64,000 nucleotides of DNA from NCBI GenBank assembly GCA_037013495.1, contig CM072805.1:41349169-41413168 (forward strand), given 5' to 3'. Of this stretch, positions 1 through 13,900 are shown piece after piece (position 1 is the first letter of the stretch; the number at the start of each line of letters is the position of its first letter). The DNA comes from Hippophae tibetana (Eukaryota > Streptophyta > Magnoliopsida > Rosales > Elaeagnaceae). The notes beneath the pieces are model-generated. The model did not search any database, had not been told where the DNA came from, and was given only the letters and a program-made list of their open reading frames with translations. Both the position numbers and the translations under genes were made by a program.

Positions 1-107
1 TGATAAAATCATATAAATAAATATATATTTAATTAATTAATGTGCATAAAATCATAGTAATTTTAGTACTTTTTGAATACTCATCAATACACAACGTCGC
101 TTAAATC

Positions 108-262
108 CCGTTATGAAAAAAATGATGAAGAAATTGTCAAGTGGCTAGACACGGACATCATTTACCCAATATCGAATACTGAATAGGTAAGTCCAGTCCA
201 ATGTGTACCGAAGAAAGGAGGAATCACTGCGGTGGAGAATGAGTCCAATGAGTTAATTTTAT
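108..262 (+). pseudogene. Ty3/gypsy reverse transcriptase fragment
   Basis: Read on the + strand, this stretch encodes a short piece resembling the N-terminal part of plant Ty3/gypsy (Athila/Tat-type) reverse transcriptase. It includes the peptide DTDIIYPISN, then a stop codon at about position 184, then VSPVQCVPKKGGIT. The family normally has a sequence like AGIIYPISDS.WVSPVQVVPKKGG here, so the similarity is clear although the piece is only about 50 codons and is interrupted. Nothing recognisable continues downstream. It is a relic, not a gene. The element's other parts may lie left of the window. Confidence 0.75.
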
Positions 263-2277
263 TTAATATTATATTATTTAACATTATATTTTAATATATT
301 TTTAATTTATTCTATGTTTTATTTTTATATGAAAATGTTAATATTTTTTTCCCTTTGTTTTTCGTTTACTTTTTTTTTATTTTTTAATAATATATTGTTC
401 ATCCAAATGTACTTTCTAAATATTTTCTCAAATTTAAAATCATAAATTATATCTTATATTATTAGATTTTTAATATATTTTTTTAAATTTTAGTTTTAAT
501 ACTTATAAATTTGAGGTGTTTTATTAGTTTTTAGTTCATTACATGAATTAATACATGTAAGACTTCAAATTTTTAAAATTCTATTAAATTATTATTTTTT
601 GTCATTTTATATAATTTTTATTATAAATTATAAATTATAAATTATAATATTATAAATTAAAACTCTATGTTTATGTTCTAATAAGGTATAAAAAATTTAG
701 ACTTATATTAAAAATAGTTCAATGAAATTGTTATTAATTTATTACGTATTTTAGTTTTTTTAATATTTTAATAAAAAATATAATTTTTATATTTATGTTT
801 AATTTTTTTTTATTTTTAACACCATAACTAAGTTAATTTAATATGTTCATATTTGAAGATAATTTTCATAAAAAATTATAATGAAATATTAACTAAAAGT
901 TATAAATTTTGTATTATAATATAATATAAAATAACTAATCTTCAATCTCTTTAAATTTGTTTCCTGACATACTTAATTCTTTAAATAATATATTATAATT
1001 TAGTATAATTTTTAAATTTTTAACTAAATATATTAAATTTTAATAAAAAAATTATAAAAAAAAATTAATACACCAAAGTGTAAAGTAAGATAAAATTTAT
1101 AAATTAATAATATAATTTAGCCAAATAATTTCATGTGTTTGAGATAAATTATCAACTTAAGTATTTTTAAAATTTACAATGTTTCTTTTATTTATATAAA
1201 AGTTATCACTTAGTCTTCTAATTTTAAGAAAGTAATATTTAGTTTATTTATTTTTTAAAATGAAACTAATTTTTTTTATAATTTAAATTTATTTTAAAAA
1301 TTATTACCAATATTCTAATCATAAAATGGAATAAAAACAATAATAATCTTACCAATTATGTTTATAATTTGTTTTTATTTAGTAGAGTGATAATGAATAA
1401 TAAAAATATTGTTACTAATATTTATTTAAAAAAAATTATCAATAAATTTTTTTAATGATTTTTTCATAAATAAATATATTTAAAAAAAAATACGTAATAA
1501 TTAATATGAGTAGTCATTGTCATGAAAAAAAAATAGTAGCCATTTAACATTTGTCAACTGTACGTATCTGCAGTATTTTAAGCGGTGAGAAGAAAACAAG
1601 TGCCAAATGGCTTTCCAAAAGGAGAAAGAATTGAATAGGGAGAAAAATATCTCTTTGCTTACTTTACCTTCATCACCACTGGACACACCTCCTTTTATCT
1701 AATCATTTCTGGTTAAATCAGATAAACAAAATAAAATTAGTCATAGAAAAAAAATTACATTTGAAAATAAATATTTTCCCATCACTCTTTATTATTTTTA
1801 TAATATATCTATTATTAATTTTTACAAATCATTAAATATTTTTATAAAATTAATTAAATAATAATATCATCATAATATAATTACAATAAAATTAATTTAA
1901 TAATAATAATAAAATAAATATTTAAAAAAATTTATTTAAATAATAATAATAATAATATTTTTATTAATTAATATTAAAAAAAATATTTTTCATAATAATT
2001 TTTTAAAATATTATGTATATAATTTTAAAAGTAACATTTTGTATAGAAAATTTATATTATAATTATAATTGATATAATATTTTTTTATTAAATATAATTA
2101 TATTTATTAATAAATCATATCGATTATAATTTATAATAAATTATAAATAAAATATTGATGTTACAGATTATTATTACTTTATCATGATTATTAGCTTCAT
2201 TATTTAACTTACTTTTAAACTTTGTTTTATCATATTATAAAGTGAATATTACTTTTAAATATAAACTTTTCCTATTC
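263..2277. other. AT-rich intergenic region, nothing recognised
   Basis: About 2 kb of very AT-rich sequence with many A and T runs and no coding similarity I can recognise on either strand. The only longer ORF (1501-1686, minus) shows no known motif and looks like chance. The right-hand end is the upstream region of the HSF gene. Confidence 0.6.
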
Positions 2278-2285
2278 TATAAAAA
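2278..2285 (+). promoter_or_regulatory. Putative TATA box of the HSF gene
   Basis: A TATAAAAA motif lies about 385 bp before the HSF start codon. Transcription would begin near 2310, giving a leader of roughly 350 nt. That is long but usual for plant HSF genes. This is motif evidence only. Confidence 0.4.
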
Positions 2286-2514
2286 TAAAAGGAGCAATCC
2301 TCCTGATATTAGTTGTTCCCTTTTTTTGTATTCATCAGTCTGTCCGTTTTCTGTACCCAGCCACAACACCACCACCTCCACCTTATCATTTCTTTGGTCT
2401 TAACCTGTTTGTTCATTTGTCTCTGACAAATTTTCACTGCCCTATTTAATTATCTTCTACTTTTATTTCTCAACTTGCATATTAATTCTAACAAACCCGT
2501 ATTAGTATTAATAT

Positions 2515-2528
2515 TTCTTGAAATTTTC
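2515..2528 (+). promoter_or_regulatory. Heat-shock-element-like motif in the HSF leader
   Basis: TTCTTGAA at 2515-2522 is a perfect head-to-head pair of the NGAAN units bound by heat shock factors. It is followed by a degenerate third unit (TTTTC). The site is about 140 bp before the HSF start codon and would permit auto- or cross-regulation by other HSFs. A two-unit site occurs often by chance, so confidence is low. Confidence 0.3.
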
Positions 2529-2610
2529 AATCTAGATACGCATTTTTCTCCTTAAACCTTCAAACCCAATTTACCTGCAAGTTTTTTTTTTTTTTTTTAA
2601 CACCAATCAA

Positions 2611-2630
2611 AGAAGAAGAAGAAGAAGAAG
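2611..2630 (+). repeat. (GAA)n microsatellite in the HSF 5' leader
   Basis: An uninterrupted GAA trinucleotide run about 35-50 bp before the HSF start codon, preceded by a T tract. Purine-rich GAA or CT runs are common in plant 5' UTRs. Confidence 0.8.
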
Positions 2631-2662
2631 ACCGACCCAGATCAAAGTTTAATCTCCAGAGA

Positions 2663-4703
2663 ATGAACCCACTAGGTCAAGTGAAGGAAGAGTTTCCAGG
2701 AGCTAGTTCGTCGTATTCCGGAGAACCGCCGATTATTCCTCAGCCACTAGAGGGACTTCATGATGTGGGTCCACCGCCATTTCTAACGAAGACCTATGAA
2801 TTCGTCGACGACCCTTCGACGAATCATATTGTTTCTTGGAGCTCTGGGAGTAATAGCTTTGTTGTTTGGGATCCCAATAAGTTCGCTATGAGTCTTCTAC
2901 CCAGATACTTCAAACACAAGAATTTCTCTAGCTTTGTCAGACAGCTCAATACTTATGTAAGTAATACTCTTCTCTATATGAGTTTTTAATAGTATCTCAA
3001 ATGAAGATACAGTTACAAAATTGGGTATGATTAATATCATAAGATTTGATGGACTAGTAGCTAAAATGCATTACTCTTTTTTTTATTTATTATTCTTATT
3101 TTGATTAATTCTATATTAATCACTTTGCACCAAAATCAAGTGATAGGTTTCACTTTATTGATTAAATTTTATTAAAATATAAAGAATAGATAGATTTGCG
3201 AAGATAAATGGTGGAGTGGTGTTCTAATTATTTTTCTTTTATTTCAATTTTTATAAGGGATTTAAGTGGTCCATTTCTCTTTTTGTCAATTGGGTTTTAC
3301 TTGATGTGGACATAGTGTTTGTTTAATGTTCTCGAAGTGTAAGAGAGTACATTTTAAAACATACAAAAATATTTTTGTATGTTAGATTGTGCTTCCAAGT
3401 TCCAACATATAAATTAAGGAGTAATTTTCTATGTTCTGTCTGATGAAAGTTTATATAATAGATATTGGCCATTGATCTCTCTTATAAATAATATATTAGA
3501 TTTATCAAGTAATTTTATGATAAGATTTATTCTTTTTTATTTTATTTCAATTTATATGTTCAATTGAAATAATCTCTCTTTATAGAGTTTAATGTTTTAA
3601 CAATAAAATATATATATATACATTCATTTCCGTATAACATTAAAAAGTATATCTTTAATTTTCTTTTAACGTAAATAAAATTACATATATGTAGGGGATA
3701 TAACATATAATTAAGCTTAAAATTAATTATATTATGGTATGTAAATTGATGATAAATTAAGTAATAAAAAGTATTTTATTTATTAATTAATAAAAATATT
3801 TTTCAATATATAATGTTTTCAAGTTTGTTTTCTCATGCTCTCAAGAGCTTTAATTTCTATCTAGCTAGTAGTTGTCTAGTTGATATGTCTATTCTGTTTA
3901 GTAAAACATACAGGCTTTTGCTGAGTACTGATCACTTTGATGATATTGAAGTATAAGTTGGGTTTCTGTAGGGATTTAGAAAAGTGGATCCAGATAGGTG
4001 GGAGTTTGCTAATGAAGGGTTTCTCAGGGGACAAAAGCATCTCTTAAAGAATATTAGGAGAAGAAAAACAACTCAACCTTTGGCCTCTCAGCAAGCTTTG
4101 GATGCTTGTGTGGAAGTGGGACGGTTCGGATTTGACGGAGAAGTTGATCGGTTGAGGCGTGACAAACAAGTTCTGATGGTGGAATTGGTTAAGCTTAGAC
4201 AGCAACAGCAAAATACTATAGCTTACCTTCAAACAATGGAAGATAGATTAAAGAGGACTGAGATGAAACAACAACACATGATGAACTTTTTGGCTAGGGC
4301 AATGCAAAATCCCAACTTTATTCAACAATTTTTTCGACAAAAGGATAAAAGGAGGGAAGTTATAAATAAAAAGAGGAGGAGACCTATTGACCAAGGGCCA
4401 ATTATTAATGCTGATCAAGTTGATCTTGATTTTGTGAAGATTGAAACTCTAAAAGACACTGACATGGTATCAGAGCTTGATCATCATGTTCCAGAGATGG
4501 AAAGAGAACGTATAGAGATAGGAGAGGAACATCAAAGTAAAGATAATAGAGACCTGTATGAGGGATTCTGGGAAAACTTGTTGAATGAGAATGTCGAAGA
4601 AGATGATCAAATAGGTCTCAATATTGGTGTTCAAGATGGAGACGAGGAAGATTTAGATTTTTTTTCTGAAGAACTTGGATATTTGGCCTCTAGTCCCAAG
4701 TAA
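2663..4703 (+). CDS. Class A heat stress transcription factor (HSFA6b/A7-like)
   Basis: Nuclear DNA-binding activator that binds heat shock elements. Two exons, 2663-2956 and 3972-4703, are joined across a GTAAGT...TAG intron and give 341 aa. The intron falls at the conserved HSF position inside the DNA-binding domain, between QLNTY and [10 protein letters not shown]. The domain spans about residues 36-129, starting [11 protein letters not shown] class A heptad-repeat (HR-A/B) coiled coil follows at about 146-214, then a basic nuclear localisation signal ending NKKRRRP (about 220-236). An acidic-aromatic AHA activation motif, [10 protein letters not shown], lies near 295-304. The N-terminus ([13 protein letters not shown]) and PQPLEGL before the domain resemble HSFA6b/HSFA7 more than HSFA2, but the subgroup is inferred. 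All functional parts are present and there are no in-frame stops. Confidence 0.93.
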
Positions 4704-7700
4704 AGAAGCTTGCTAGCCTTGTAATGCTTTCAACAGTGGATGCTCCGGTATCTAGATATCTGACTGCCTGATTTCTCATTTACGTTTGATTTAGATTTCT
4801 CATTAAACGTAAAATATAGTCATGGCGTTAAATAACATGTATATATAATACATAATCAAATTAGTCTCAAAATAACATTTTAATTATACATAATGTATAC
4901 ATACATACTTTAAGTTTTGTCTAGAGTAGTGTACATAAATTAAATACATATAAATTAACTATTTATTTTGAGTCAAATTCAATTATATATAATATTTGCA
5001 TATTATTTTGTTACCTCAAATCCATAAAATAACATATATACCTTTTGGAATTGAACTAGATATATTTTGAGTTTTTTTTTTTTTTTTGTTAATGATGCTT
5101 GTTTTAAGTTCTTAATTACAATTTCTTGGTTTCTTTGAAGTGTTTACTTTCATCTCATTTCTCGTTGTCATTGCGCAAACTGTAAGTGTAGTTAAAGTAA
5201 AACTTAAAAGAGCATGCGTATTCTAAATTAAACTGCTTATTGTACTCCTGTGATTAATTATAATTTGCCATCAATCTTTACATGTATGGTTCAATATAGT
5301 ATTTCTTTATGGGAGACCTCATCTTTACTGATCCGTAGTCCTTTGGTAATTTGTAAAAGAGAGTTAATAATTAATTCTCTTAAAAATTTAAATTATTAGA
5401 AAATAGACTAACGATTCTCTTATATGTTATATTTTGTCTAAATGAAATCTTGTGTAATTTCATCATATGCAGCTAGAACTTGAAGACTGCTGTATGTTAG
5501 CTCCAAATTCATGCTATATATTGAAAGGAACCATTGATGACGGATTTCAGATGATGATGTCTCAGATTGTCACAGCAATATTGGTAATAAGGCTCCTAAA
5601 CCTTTTATGAATGTGTTAAAAGGATTGATTAATTTGTTGTTGCTAGCTAGTCTCAAGAAAATGATTGAAAAATGAAAACTATACCTTGTGTTGATGCTGG
5701 TTTTTGTATTCATGTTCTTCTATTCTAATCCTACAAAAACTCAAAAAAAATAAAAAAATACTCTATACCGTTATTGTGCATGGTATCTGTCAAACAAAGT
5801 TAGATCTCAAAATTAACGAGAGACACGAAGGTCAGAGTAACAGTATGTTATCGGTGAAGGAGTAACTGAAATGTGAATACTGAAGTATTTAGAGGAGAGG
5901 TGGAGAGTTGGTAGAATTGTTCCGAGATAATCCAAAGTATTATTTATTCGATATCTAAATAATACCTTAAATAATAAATAATTATCCTCTGAAGGAATAT
6001 TTTAAGATATGCTTTTGGTTTCAAAATGAAATTTATATGATGACGAGGCGTTGATTTAGTAATAGCTTTATAATAATAGTGTTGAAAAAATAAGTCAATA
6101 TAAAAATCATATGTTTAATAACTAATCAATAAAATGATATTATTGATAAATTAATATTTTTTAATCTATTTTGATCTTAATTTTATTTTTTTAAGAGGAT
6201 TTTCAACTTTGATTTTTTGTAAAATTTTATAAAAATAATGAATATTTTAATTTGAAAAGGTTAATTATATAGGTGAATAAATTCTATAAAATTAAATATT
6301 ATTTGTAATTAATAAATGATACCCTTTTTACCCATCAACTGAAAGTGTAGAGGAGGTTTGCATTTTTGGGTTCAAAACGTGTTTTTGGACGCATATGTAA
6401 ATTGTTGGTACTTTTTTAGAATTGTATAAAATATTTCAGACATCTATAATAACAACAGGTTTGTCTTATTAACAATGACTAATTAGGAGTCGACAACTCG
6501 GTTTATTAAATCCCATCCAAGTCGTTTCCTTGAACCATATTAGCTAGTTAGTTCATGAATTAATTAGCTTGAAATTAATTTATATTTTCATCACTATTGT
6601 GACCTTTAGCCAAACTAATGGACATAATTGTGTTTCAGTTGATGACAAAATGAGAGTGGTGATAACATGATTTTGAAGATTTTTTTTCTCCGCTAAGAAC
6701 AATGACTTTGACGATTTCTTCAAAAAAAAAAATATTTATTTTTATAGCTATTGATTAAATAAAAATTCATATTATCATCCTCAACTCGTTTTTCATCCTT
6801 TATATATATATATATATATATAATATTCCCTTAATACTCCCTTTTATTCCCGGTACTATAATCTCCATCAATTTACATCCTTACATTATTTCCATTTTAG
6901 TTTTTATATTTATCAATTGGAGCATATATATCATCAAACAAGAGATCAAATATATATATACTTATTTCTTCCATTAAAATAAAGTTAACAAATGTTTATA
7001 AAATTATCATTTTTAAGGTTGTCATGATGTTTTTCAGAAAAGTTTCTCATAATTATAATAATAATATACCCTTAATTATGTTTTCAAATGTATATTTATG
7101 TGATCAAATGTTGATATATTTTCGTTATGATGTATTTATTTCTCTTTATATGCTTTGAATATTTATTTTTTCATTAAAATTTATTTATATTAAATATTAA
7201 ATATTAGGCACATCATTTGTATCTATTTATTTCTATGAATATAATTTTATTTCTATTAAGTTATGAGTATGAGTAATAGTAAAACCTAAATACTAAATAA
7301 TATGAAAATATTTCCAACTCACTATTGTGTTATTTGTAATTTATTTTCACTTTTATGAAATTTTCATTCAAAAGAAAATAATTTACAATAATATTGATGT
7401 TTATTCTATATTATTACTTATAAAAAATTTCATCTATAAGTTTATATGTTATTATTATTATTTTAATTAATCATTTATTTTATATGAATTAATATATTCA
7501 CTTTTAAATTAAATGAATGTAGCGTAAATATAATTTTACATTTTAATTCTTATATAATTTAAAAATATATATAAAAAATTTATAAAATTATAAAAAAAAC
7601 ACACTTAAAACTTATAATAACTATAACATTTAATAATATAAATACGGTTAATTAAAAGGTGTTTAATATTAAATAAATTTAAATGGACATAATTCAATTT

Positions 7701-7994
7701 AAATGACCTTTAATTAGATAATATTAAATGTAAAATGATATTACATATATTTTTTTAATAATAAAAGTGTATAGAATGAACATAAGAATTATTATTTTTT
7801 AAAAAAATTATTAAAAAATGTAATATAATAAAAATACGTGTGTACGTTGGTCTATTTAATTAATATATATAATATATGCGATCCTGATCAAAATCTATCA
7901 ATAGCAGTAATTGTAAAATATTAGCATGCTAGCTAATAATGTATTAGGAGTTTGGTGTAAAATCATACAAGGATGCTCAGTCGAAAAAAAAAGA
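4704..7994. other. HSF 3' region and AT-rich intergenic DNA
   Basis: No coding sequence recognised. The first few hundred bases should hold the HSF 3' UTR. Around 5472-5590 the base composition becomes more balanced just after an acceptor-like CATATGCAG, so an extra 3' UTR exon is possible but unproven. A pure TA run sits at 6801-6822. The rest is AT-rich and featureless. Confidence 0.5.
6801..6822. repeat. (TA)11 microsatellite
   Basis: Perfect TA dinucleotide run of 11 units in intergenic DNA. Confidence 0.9.
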
Positions 7995-8270
7995 AGCAAG
8001 AATAATTTCCTTCGCTATTTATTGGTCTTGTAGATGTTATTGGATTCTTTGATATTATTATTATTATTGAAAATGATTGCCAAATCATCATGCAATTCAT
8101 CCATGGTTACCCTAATTAATGATGTTTCTTGGCAAGCTTCCCAGTTCTTAGAAGAAATTTCCCCTCTCTTAAAAAAGTTTAGTAGCTCTAATATGTCTTG
8201 GATTAATAGGCAATGTAACAAATTAGTTAATAATATTGCCAAATGTTATCTTCACGAGGGTGTAAATTAA
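7995..8270 (+). pseudogene. Plant RNase H-like (RVT_3) domain remnant
   Basis: Two overlapping reading frames together resemble the RNase H-like domain of plant non-LTR (LINE-type) retroelements. Frame one gives ENDCQIIMQFIHG near 8069-8115, matching the family's acidic E(S/N)D motif. After a frameshift near 8115, frame two gives NDVSWQASQFLEEISPLL and then MSWINRQCNKLVNNIAK. The latter matches the family's typical ending (hydrophobic segment, R.CN..A..LA). An RT domain was not found upstream, so this is an isolated, frameshifted relic. A derived host RNase H-like gene is the less likely alternative. Confidence 0.6.
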
Positions 8271-10905
8271 AGGCTCTTTAAACTTAAAGCAAAGTAATTT
8301 TTTTTTATGGTGAGTTAAATCCAAACGAGGATTATATAGTTGGAGATAAGGATGAATTAGGGATAAAAAAAAATATAGATACATATTTTATAACAAAAGG
8401 TAGGATAAGAACGGAAAATTTATTACTCTTTTTCTCGAAATTATATACCATATATTAGTAAGTATATAAAATTTTAATATTTTTAATTTTTTTATAAATT
8501 TAATTATATTTAAATTCAAACTAATTATAAGTAATATATTATATATTATATATTTTGTTATTATATTAAAACATCAATAATTTTTATTTAATAAAAATTA
8601 TTTGAAATATTTATTTAAATTCTAAAATTCTAAAATCTTATAATTATTTTATAATTTATTATTATTATTTAAAATTAGTTTGTAACAATATCCTACCAAT
8701 ATTGTTTTAAATGATGATATTATATATTTTATTTTTTTCCGTTTCGCATAAATATCATTTATTAGTTATTGGTTTAAAATTTTAATTTTTTAATATAAAA
8801 TATTTATTATTAGTTTATTATTTTTATAAATTTTATTTATAATAAAAATATTATTTGAATTCTCATTTATTTTTCATCGGCATGCACGATATATCTCTTT
8901 AATAAAGATAATAGTTAAATTATAAATTGTAGATAAAAAAAAATGGAGAGAGTATATACCAAGTAACGGAGAGAGTAATGTTTACTTAGTTATTATAAAG
9001 AAAAAAAATTATTTTATAATGTTTTAACAATATATGATTTAAAGTGTGATCTACACTAATGGTTTACGTACACATATGTGGCGAGGGTGATACTTTATAC
9101 AAATAATATATGTTAAAATATAAAAAGAATGAAATAAAAATGGAGAGAATGATGAAGAAAGTTAAAGATTTCTAAGTACAAATATTATTCTATATATATA
9201 TATAGAGAGAGAGTTTAATATAGCTAATTAAGGCATAATTAAAATGATATAACTTAGGGACATATATAAAATGGCCATGGCATTTGCAGGTCAATAAGTG
9301 ATAATTAAAATATTAATTCCCTAATTTATTCCTAACATAAATTCATAATTTACTCTCAACATAAATTCCTCCAAATGTGTCGCCAACAACTCGTAATTAA
9401 TATGTATCTAATTTTATTGATAGCTAACATTAATTGCTGTTATAAAATATGTAATATGTACAACAATAATATTAAATTGGCAAGAAAATATAATGATTTT
9501 GATCAAAGGTTAAGATAAACACTACTGTAATTCATTCCATGTGAAGATTTGCTTAGAGTTGAAAGAAAGCTAGCTAGAGGCAATAAAAGGGGATTTGTAG
9601 ACTAAATAGATGGAAGATAATATTTTATTTGGTAATTAAAGGAGAATAACTAAAGCTAAATAGATTAAATCGGAAGACATGTATATTAAAATATCAAAAG
9701 AAATATTATAAAGAGAATGAATAAATAAAGGTTTATTATATTAACAAATAACTTGTTGCTTGCATGAACAAAAATCATTCTCTCTCTATATATATAGAGA
9801 GAGATAGAGATAGAGAGTTTAATTAATAGAACCAATTAAAAAGGCATAATTTAGGGGAACTAAATTAATCATTTATAATTTTTTCTTATAATTTTTATTG
9901 AATTAAAAATTACACTTGATAGGTAAGTCAATATTTTCTAATCAATATATACTAATTTTCTCAAAATTTAACATTTATTTATTTTTCAATTGATATCTAT
10001 ACTTCTTAATGCCCAAGAGCAACAACCTTATAGATTTACTCGTTTACATATTCGTTTCTAGATATCATGAATTGAAAGCATACATTATCCTCATATTTCT
10101 TGAATTTGCTTCTTTGTTGTATAATTTATATGTTTTTTTTTTAAATGTTAAAAATTAGAAATACATAATTAGGACATTATGATAAATTCTTCTGTGAAGT
10201 AGTGAGTTTGAATCGAATTATAACATAGAGTAAGTAATTTCATCTAATTCCTACCTATCAAATATTAGAATTTTAAATATAATCTAAATTAATTATCAGT
10301 TAGAAATTATTAAATATTCAACTAGTTTAATCAAATTAGCTAAATTTATTAAACCATCGAATTTTTTAAACACCGTTGTCATCTGTCAATGAGTTTAAAG
10401 TAAATAGGGTACTATTTTGTTGGGGTCAAAATGTAGTGTATAATTGTATATTTTTTGTTTTTTCCGTTAAACATAGTGTATATATAATTGTGTATGAAAT
10501 AAGCATAGTATTTTTTAAAAACTAAATTATATATAAAAATTAAAAAATAATTCTATATATCATTTTTTTTAATATCAAATTGATCTTAAAAAAAAAAAAA
10601 GAAATTGGCTCACTTGAAAGATTATTTTGGAGGAAAATACAAACCTTCATTTGGAAGCTGCCCTTCTTCTCATTTTCGGTTCTTTCTCGCTGTCTTCGTT
10701 TGTACTTCACGAGCTTCTTCATCCCAAAGTTTCAGTTCCAATCACTCTCCAAGAACGGACCGATCTAACTCTTCATATACCATTGACGCCAATTAACTGC
10801 GACTCATCGTAGATCCTTGGCTTGTTGGGCTGTACCTTCCGAGTCGACTTAGTGCCGTATACAGAGTCAGAGTTCTAAATTCAAGAAGAAGCTTAGAGGA
10901 AATAA
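8271..10905. other. AT-rich intergenic region upstream of dymeclin
   Basis: No coding sequence recognised. Two stretches about 590 bp apart (9195-9245 and 9785-9855) share a TA/GA microsatellite followed by a similar AT-rich sequence containing AAGGCATAATT, suggesting an old local duplication. The final 300 bp (from about 10600) is less AT-rich and should contain the dymeclin promoter and leader. No clear TATA box was chosen. Confidence 0.5.
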
Positions 10906-13900
10906 ATGGGGGCCGTGCCTTCTACGCCGCGCTGGAGCAGCGTGCAACCACAGGATGCGGCTGAGTACCTGATCGCTACCTTTGTCGGTGAAAAATCGTA
11001 TCCTATTTCCTCTGATTTCTGGCAAAAATTGCTTGACCTTCCTCTTAATCTTCACTGGCCTTCACACCGTGTTCTTCAAGCTTGCGAGGCTTTTGGTATC
11101 TAATCTTTATATCTCGCACCTTCTCTCTTCAATGCTAGACGAGTTTTTGATTTTTTATTTACCTGCTGATTTAATTTATAATCATTCCATTTCTATCCAT
11201 TTATTTTCTCCAATTAGTTGAGATATGTTGATTCTGTATTACAACTAGTTGGAGTTTCTTGATATGTGTTAAATGATTAGTGGAGTTTTGAGGTATGGGT
11301 CGCCAATGACATTATTTTTTGCTTAACGGAGATGATATGGATGACCTTATATGGAAAGTGGGGTTTGTTACATCGATAATTATAAAGTGTAGAATTTTAT
11401 GGAACAATTGTGGTGAGTGAGATCAGTGCAAAGTACGAGAATTAAAAAACTGTCGTAACTGAAGTATTAGATAGTGGGATCTGCGTAAGGAGTTTCAAAT
11501 CAACTACTTAGTGCTTTGTGTAGCTATCCACACAATTATTTTTATACCAGTTAGGGGAAAAGGAAGCTTCATTCTTATAAGTTGTAAAAGTGTGATGGAT
11601 TTGGGAGATTTCTCATTTAATCTACAATGTAAGCACTCCCAAGAGGTTTACGTGATCATGAAATTTGCTTTTTAATCTCTAATATTAAATGATATTGATG
11701 ACTGGTCCCACACATCCACATAAAAGATATTCGTAAGAGAGATTCGGTTCCATTCTCTACTTATTTTGTTTATGTTTAAGAACTCTACTTTTATGTTGTG
11801 TCTTATTGTAGAGCATACAACTGTCTTTTATTTTAAATTTTAGGCATTCTGGCAAGTGTTGGCTAGCTCATGAACATGCATATATTTTCAGTTTCTTCTT
11901 TTCTCAGTCTATTGTGCCCCCTTTTGCAGCACAAAATAACTACAACACAAGGCACCTTGCAAAGCTTTTGATCCACTTGGCATGGTGTTTGCAAGAGTGT
12001 ATTTCAACATTGGGTGCGCCATCAATAGCCTTTGGGAAAGCCATTAATGCTGTTTATATTTCATCTGTCTTTCTAAAGTATTTGATAGAAAATGCAAAAA
12101 CTGACAAGTTTGAAGAGCTGCACCTGCCCCTGGATGAAAGTGAGCCAGTGACATCTGATGTCCCAAAAGGTAATTCGCTTTTGATGGGAAAATACTTGTC
12201 TTCTCATCATTTAAATTGAAAGTAAGAGGTAATCTGACCGATGTGACTCTTCAGTCACAATCAAACCGCATTTTATTATTTCTCTTGCTTTGTAAGTTTT
12301 CATTTATGAAAAGAAATCTTCCTTTAATCACAAGTGAATGATATGGCATAAATAAGTGTAGTTTTTAACTCAGAATATTATTTCTAAACCAATAATTTTG
12401 TCCTCATTCAAATAGTTTATTTTGGGAAAATTGCTGGATATGACCCTTCAATTCACTACTTTTGAATACATGTTTAAAAAAAAAATTACATATTCAAAAG
12501 CACAAAAGTTATTGTAGCTTCGACAATTCTAGTGATGGACAGCTGCCGGAGCTACAGCGATTGATACTATACCTTCAAGTAAAGTTTTGGACTATGGACA
12601 TTATTTTTGAATATGTGTTTAAATGTGCTTTACTTTTGAAAACATGTTTAATTTTGAGGCACCCTACTACTTTTGAACATATGTTTAAAGTTTTTTTTTT
12701 GTTTTTTTGGTACACGCATTAGAGCTTGGACAACTCTGGCAACTGACAACCGTCAGAGCTCTAACAAACTATGCTACTCTTCCAAGTAAAGTTTTGGACC
12801 ATGAACGTTACTCTTGAACATGTATTCAAATGAACTTCATTGTTTATTGTTGAATATGTATTCAATTTTGAGTATAAATGGACTAAAGTATCAAAAATGG
12901 AAAGTAGTGTGCCGAGGGTAAAAAATAAAATTGCTTGTTTATTTTTCAGTTGTTATTGATCTGATTTGATATCTCTGATTTATCACATAAGAAAAGTGCA
13001 GATGTGGTGGGCAAAGAAAGTTTTTAGGATTGACATATATTTGAAATGTTAGTTATCTGTAAATTATATTTTCAAAAAAATTCCCAATTTCAAGTAAATC
13101 AGCATCCATTTTCTCAGTCTTCTCGTTTAACTTTAGGCTTGATGATAATAAGTGTATACAACAACTTTCCCATCACTTTTCAATATACAACTTGGGTTTA
13201 TTGATTGGCTATCGTCTGCATCCTTCTCGAAAAGCATTATGTTCTGTTGTGTTGTCACCTTCATACCTTATTTTGCAGATTTAAATATAGAGGAGTTTCT
13301 CATGCACACTGTGCTTAGCTTCATTGGTTCAGTGGATGTAAGGTACATTCTGGAGTACTAAAGTTGTATAGTGTCATTGAGAGCATAGTTCATCTATCTT
13401 ACCTTATGTTTTGGGTTTCAAGTTCAAATACGTACGTTCTTCATTCGGAGCTGCTTAGTTTCATGCTAGTTGCAATGTCAACTCAACTTCTTTCTGGATC
13501 TTCTCCTGGACCTGGTGATGTGAACCCCTTTATTGATGCTGCAATGTCTCAGGTATCAGATTATGATTTCCCTTGCAATTACAAATCAATAGGTGTTTCA
13601 TTTCGTTGATTCTTTATGTTTATATTGCAATCTTCAGGAAAGCTCTTTGGTTTCCTTGGTTGTGCGCAAACTGTTACTTAACTACATAATGAGACCTGCC
13701 ATCTCTGTGAATGGTACATCTTATTCTATATTTTCAGAAGAAAGTCAGTCTGGTGTTCTACAAAAAGTTGGTTCTGTGGCTGGTATGGCAATTTCTTGAT
13801 TTAATTATTCATTTTGGTGTTAAAGAAATGGACAAATTCAGCTACTTAATATGGCTTAGATTGTGCGCAATTGTCCAGCACAATAACATGCGATTTCAAT

